From Chloroflexi bacterium CFX6 (GTDB taxonomy: Bacteria; Chloroflexota; Anaerolineae; Anaerolineales; Villigracilaceae), in assembly GCA_030263595.1 (NCBI GenBank), contig SZPG01000008.1:22229-86228 (forward strand): a stretch of DNA of 64,000 nt, read 5' to 3'. Shown here piece by piece: positions 60,952 to 64,000 of the stretch. The position numbers were made by a program, and so were the translations under genes. Each line of letters starts with the position of its first letter. Position 1 is the first letter of the stretch. The notes under the pieces were generated by a model. The model saw nothing but the letters and a program-made list of their open reading frames with translations. It did not search any database and had not been told where the DNA came from.

Positions 60952-62571
60952 TCAATACGCGTTGTGGTCAATATCCGGTAATATGACGACGAATTTTGTT
61001 CCCTTGCCGGGCGCGGATTCGAACTGAATGTCCCCGTGATGTTCCTTGATCGCCTGGAGGCTGACCGACAATCCCAAACCGGTGCCTTTGCCCGGCTCCT
61101 TGGTGGTGTAGAAAGGCTCGAAGACGTGTTCCTGGTGTTCCGGCGACATGCCCCTGCCGTTGTCCGAGACCACAACGACGAAATCCCTGTTTTCATATCG
61201 CGTCGAAATCGAGATCCTGCCCCGTTTGGAAGCGATGGCGTCCATGGCGTTATTGACGAGATTGATCCACACGCCCTTCAGTTGATTCTTGTTTGCCAGG
61301 ATGGGGGGCATCTCCCGCGCCAGGTCGAGTTTTATGGAAATCGAGCGTTTGTTGATCTCATGCCGCAGGAGGGAAATGGCGTCCTCGATCGTTTTGTTGA
61401 GCGAGATTTCCTCGAACTCGTAATGTTTTTCCCTGCGCGCGCTGTCCAGGAGATTGTTCACGATCTTCGCGGCGCGGTCCCCGGCGGTTTCGATCAGTTT
61501 GAGCGCGTCGATGATATCCTCGTCCGCGTCGGACAGATCCCGCAACAATAACTGGGCGTTGGCGATGATCGCCGCCAGCGGGTTGTTGATCTCGTGAGCC
61601 ACGTTGGCGGCAAGTTGCCCGATGGAAGCCATTTTCTCCGCATGGATCAGGTTCGCCTCCAGGATCCATTTTTCGGTGACGTCCTCCTCGAACACGATCA
61701 CCCGGTCAATGCCGTCGTCATCCTCGCGGATCGGGGCGGTTGTGATCTCCCAATGGGTTAGCGTCCCATTGGGACCTACTTCGTTCATCGTGCGTACGGT
61801 GGGCATCCCATTCAACGAGTCCATGATGAGGCAGTCCGCGCAGGGGGAGGAGTTTCCCCTGAGTTTTTCGTAACATTTTTCCCCCACCAGTTCCTGGGGT
61901 TGTTTGCCAAGCCTCTCGCTGCGGTGTTTGTTTATGGCGACAATGTTATATGAACGGTCAATGATGAACACGCTGGAGGGAATGTTGTCGAAAAACGTCC
62001 GAAGCGTATTGCGCGAGTTCAGGATCTGCCACTGGGACGCCTCCAGGTCTGCGTTGTTGACTATCAGTTGCCGGTTCCGCTCCACGGTGAGAATGGCGTT
62101 TGCCGTCCCCCTGACGAAGAGTTTCAGGAATTCGTAACGGTCCCCCGCATCGGTTTCGAATTCCGGGTTGGTGAACACGAGGAGCCCCAATTTTGTGTTG
62201 TCGCTGATCAGCGGGACGAGGAGGACGTTTCTAACGGGGGCGGTGGAGTCGGCAAATATAACGGGATCGAACCGCGGGTCGGATTCCGAAGCGTATTCGA
62301 TCGCCGTGATGCGATCCGCGTTGGAACGGCAAAGGACGCTGTCCCTGATGGGAAAGGCGGTCTCGATCTTCCAGGTTCGATCCCTGCCAAGCGTCTTTCT
62401 GTTCGCCCATTCGGGGTTTTCACGGTCGAACAGGATGAGGATCGCATCGCTGGCTTTGACGTAATCCCTGACGTTGCCGATGGTTTTTACAGGCAGCGCA
62501 TATTGACCGCCGTGCTGGCTTTGCTCTTCCAATAAAGCGTCGAGAAGCAGGAGTTCGGTTGAGGACTTCAT
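60952..62571 (-). CDS. GAF-PAS sensor histidine kinase
   Basis: A 539-residue soluble histidine kinase. An N-terminal GAF-like domain (about 20-165) and a PAS domain (about 185-300, with YNIVAINKHRSERLG) precede the HisKA domain with the phospho-accepting His in ANVAHEINNPLAAIIANAQLLL, and the HATPase (NLVNNAMDAI, VSDNGRGMSPEH, GKGTGLGLSVSLQAIKEHHG). No membrane helices. Cys residues in the PAS region (CYEKLRGNSSPCADC) might bind a metal or sense redox; this is a guess. Start overlaps the regulator's stop by four bases. Confidence 0.92.
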   Translation of the reverse strand: MKSSTELLLLDALLEEQSQHGGQYALPVKTIGNVRDYVKASDAILILFDRENPEWANRKTLGRDRTWKIETAFPIRDSVLCRSNADRITAIEYASESDPRFDPVIFADSTAPVRNVLLVPLISDNTKLGLLVFTNPEFETDAGDRYEFLKLFVRGTANAILTVERNRQLIVNNADLEASQWQILNSRNTLRTFFDNIPSSVFIIDRSYNIVAINKHRSERLGKQPQELVGEKCYEKLRGNSSPCADCLIMDSLNGMPTVRTMNEVGPNGTLTHWEITTAPIREDDDGIDRVIVFEEDVTEKWILEANLIHAEKMASIGQLAANVAHEINNPLAAIIANAQLLLRDLSDADEDIIDALKLIETAGDRAAKIVNNLLDSARREKHYEFEEISLNKTIEDAISLLRHEINKRSISIKLDLAREMPPILANKNQLKGVWINLVNNAMDAIASKRGRISISTRYENRDFVVVVSDNGRGMSPEHQEHVFEPFYTTKEPGKGTGLGLSVSLQAIKEHHGDIQFESAPGKGTKFVVILPDIDHNAY

Positions 62572-63389
62572 TTCGCTTTTGTTTTTCGCGGGGCAGGTTT
62601 TACGTCCTGCGTTTCATCCTGCTGAATGGTGTATCCGTACCCTTTGATCGTTTTTATGAACTTTGGGTTTCGAGGGTCCGTTTCGATCGCCTCGCGCAAA
62701 TTTTTGATGTGAACGCGAACCAGATCCGCACTGCCGGCTGTATCGGGATAATCCCACACCTCCTCGAGGAGCAATGAAGGCGAAAAGATCTTGTTGGGAT
62801 GGGACATGAGATGATACAGCAGGGCATACTGGACCGGAGTGACCCGGAACTCCCCCTTGTCGGGACTGGAGAACATGTAGGTGCGCGCGTTCAGCGAATA
62901 TTCCCCGATCCGAATGATGTGATTGTCCGATGCCTGATTAACCGGAAGGGTCTTTTGAGGCTCGGTTGCAAGGATCCCGCCGCTTCCCTGGTTCGATGTT
63001 CCTTTGTTTCCGTTCCTGGTTCGGCGCAGGATGGCGATAACCCTCAGGAGCAGTTCATCCACGTTGAACGGTTTTCGCAGGTAATCGTCCGCGCCCAGGC
63101 TCAAACCGAGAATGGCGTCTTCGGGTTTGATCTTCGCAGTCAGGAATAAAATGGGGACTTCCTTCAGGATGGGATCTTCCCTCATTTCCTTGCAGACTGT
63201 GTAACCGTCCATGCCGGGCATGATGACGTCCAGGATGACCAGGTCGGGAACTCTGCGATGGGCGGCTTTCAACCCGGCGACTCCGCTGTTCGCCACGTTG
63301 ACGCGAAATTCCTCCCCGCGCAGGCAGCGTTCGATCGTCCTTGCCACGATCTCGTCGTCTTCGATGACTAGAATATTGGAAGTACTCAT
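62568..63389 (-). CDS. OmpR/PhoB-family response regulator
   Basis: A 273-residue regulator. Start at 63389 has an AAGGAG site; the open frame to 63584 upstream is not supported. Receiver domain (about 1-125) with DD, phospho-acceptor in LVILDVIMPGMDG and Lys in YLRKPFN, a 35-residue linker, and a C-terminal winged helix (about 150-255; RVTPVQYALLYHLMSHPNKIFS, VRVHIKNLREAIETDP, IKTIKGYGYTI). Basic tail. Paired with the downstream kinase in one operon. Confidence 0.93.
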   Translation of the reverse strand: MSTSNILVIEDDEIVARTIERCLRGEEFRVNVANSGVAGLKAAHRRVPDLVILDVIMPGMDGYTVCKEMREDPILKEVPILFLTAKIKPEDAILGLSLGADDYLRKPFNVDELLLRVIAILRRTRNGNKGTSNQGSGGILATEPQKTLPVNQASDNHIIRIGEYSLNARTYMFSSPDKGEFRVTPVQYALLYHLMSHPNKIFSPSLLLEEVWDYPDTAGSADLVRVHIKNLREAIETDPRNPKFIKTIKGYGYTIQQDETQDVKPAPRKTKAK

Positions 63390-64000
63390 CGTAAATCTCC
63401 TTGCAATCGCTTTCTGACAACAGTCAGAGTCTTTTTGGTGAGGCTGCCCGATGAAGAGTCGCCGTACAAACATAAAACATTTCGGCGTTCCCGGCGGTCG
63501 CGCAATATTTCGACGAATCGGCTTCGTCGTGGAACGTGCCGCCGCGCATGAAGCGGACCGCATACCCCATCGCTTTACCCTCAAAGCCGCTGCCGATCGA
63601 ATATGTTTGGACGCGCCGTTTCTGTGGCGATGTCTCTGTCGCCGCTTTCGTATTATCCGCCCGGATGGGAGAACGCAAATCTGGATCGCGTGATGACGAT
63701 AAGATTGTTAATGTCCGTGACGGCCTCGCCAACCGATCACGCGCACCGGGAATACAACCACCCAATCTTTGCTTTGTGTTCCCGGCGATTTCGACTTGAC
63801 AGGGTGAAAAATATTGTATATCGAATTTTTCGCTGCCGTGAAGGTTTTTATGAAATTGCAACGCCGCCCGGACGATGACGGGCAAGACTTGAAGGGCTTT
63901 CCTTAGTACTACAACGAGATTTCGCATTACTACGAGACTTCGATTCGTACTACGAGATTTTAAGGTTTACACTCATTGGCGAGCTAAAGAAATGAAAGGA
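63390..64000. other. right-end region with no confirmed gene
   Basis: About 610 bases upstream of the regulator. A 167-codon minus-strand frame (63424-63927) includes YAVRFMRGGTFHDEADSSKY, faintly like the RGGSW segment of SUMF1 proteins, but it lacks the rest of the fold and a clear start, so it may be a decayed remnant. Three imperfect direct repeats lie at 63910-63962. The promoter of the regulator operon should lie here. Confidence 0.4.
63910..63962. repeat. three imperfect direct repeats near the right edge
   Basis: TACAACGAGATTTCG (63910-63924), TACTACGAGACTTCG (63928-63942) and TACTACGAGATTTTA (63948-63962), starting 18 and 20 bases apart. The spacing suits operator repeats, but no role is shown. 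Confidence 0.6.

Noticed and set aside
63424..63927. Minus-strand frame with an RGGTFHDEAD segment as a SUMF1 gene
   Set aside because: Only a short stretch resembles the family, the rest of the fold is missing and it overlaps the regulator's expected promoter; at most a remnant.
1..64000. CRISPR arrays, tRNA or rRNA genes, complete insertion sequences
   Set aside because: None recognised on reading; the repeats seen are short palindromes with no spacers, and no active transposase is present. A covariance-model tRNA scan would be needed to exclude tRNAs fully.

Overview
The window is dominated by one very large motility locus. About 48 kb (roughly 7.8-57.1 kb) carries a near-complete flagellar gene set and a full chemotaxis pathway. 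Non-motility genes flank it on both sides. The DNA is GC-rich, gene-dense and mostly on the + strand, with AGGAG-type ribosome binding sites. No L-ring or P-ring genes (flgH, flgI, flgA) are present, and the csrA, cheC/cheD and TIGR02530 content resembles Gram-positive flagellar systems. With the repeat families (GTCATTGCGAG...CTCGCAATGAC palindromes) and NarX/NarL-type regulators, this suggests a monoderm bacterium, probably Chloroflexota (class Anaerolineae). That placement is an inference; no rRNA or other marker gene is present.

Layout. 1-1.2 kb: 3' part of a P2-type (Ca2+-like) ATPase. 1.6-5.1 kb: a NarL-type regulator, one frameshifted NarX-like kinase, a second kinase lacking its ATPase domain, a palindrome-packed spacer, a small acidic protein and a lone receiver. 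5.2-7.7 kb: two paralogous membrane acyltransferases. 7.8-10.5 kb (- strand): MCP and cheW. 10.8-11.4 kb: a transposase-fold protein that has lost its catalytic residues. 11.6-26.9 kb: flbD, motAB, fliL, fliM, fliN, fliO, fliP, fliQ, an HDOD gene and a degenerate receiver, fliR, flhB, flhA, flhF, an unknown membrane protein, fliA, an unknown HTH protein, flgF and flgG. 27.0-30.6 kb: flgM-flgN-flgK-flgL-csrA. 30.9-37.1 kb: cheA-cheC-cheD-cheY-cheB-cheR-cheX. 37.1-37.5 kb: an MmpS-like gene on the - strand. 37.8-42.1 kb: flagellin, fliD, flaG, fliS. 42.3-55.4 kb: flgC, fliE, fliF, fliG, fliH, fliI, fliJ, a lytic transglycosylase, flgB, a giant fliK, flgD, TIGR02530, flgE. 55.6-57.1 kb (- strand): PilZ-like protein and M23 peptidase. 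57.3-60.9 kb: two glycosyltransferases and a SUMF1-family protein. 61.0-63.4 kb (- strand): response regulator and histidine kinase.

How it works together. FliA (sigma-28) and FlgM form the usual checkpoint. Three close matches to sigma-28 promoters are visible: before flgM, before fliR and before flagellin. The flagellin leader carries two CsrA-type GGA sites (one in a hairpin tetraloop, one overlapping the Shine-Dalgarno), the layout known from Bacillus subtilis hag; csrA lies in a flgM-flgN-flgK-flgL-csrA module, but no fliW is seen. Two peptidoglycan hydrolases without Sec signals share an N-terminal helix motif, which suggests a common delivery route.

Most unusual items: the catalytically dead Y1-transposase homologue, the FliK of more than 1,200 residues, the CsrA-type flagellin leader without fliW, an in-frame palindromic repeat inside a kinase gene, the lipobox in FliP, and the shared N-terminus of the two hydrolases.
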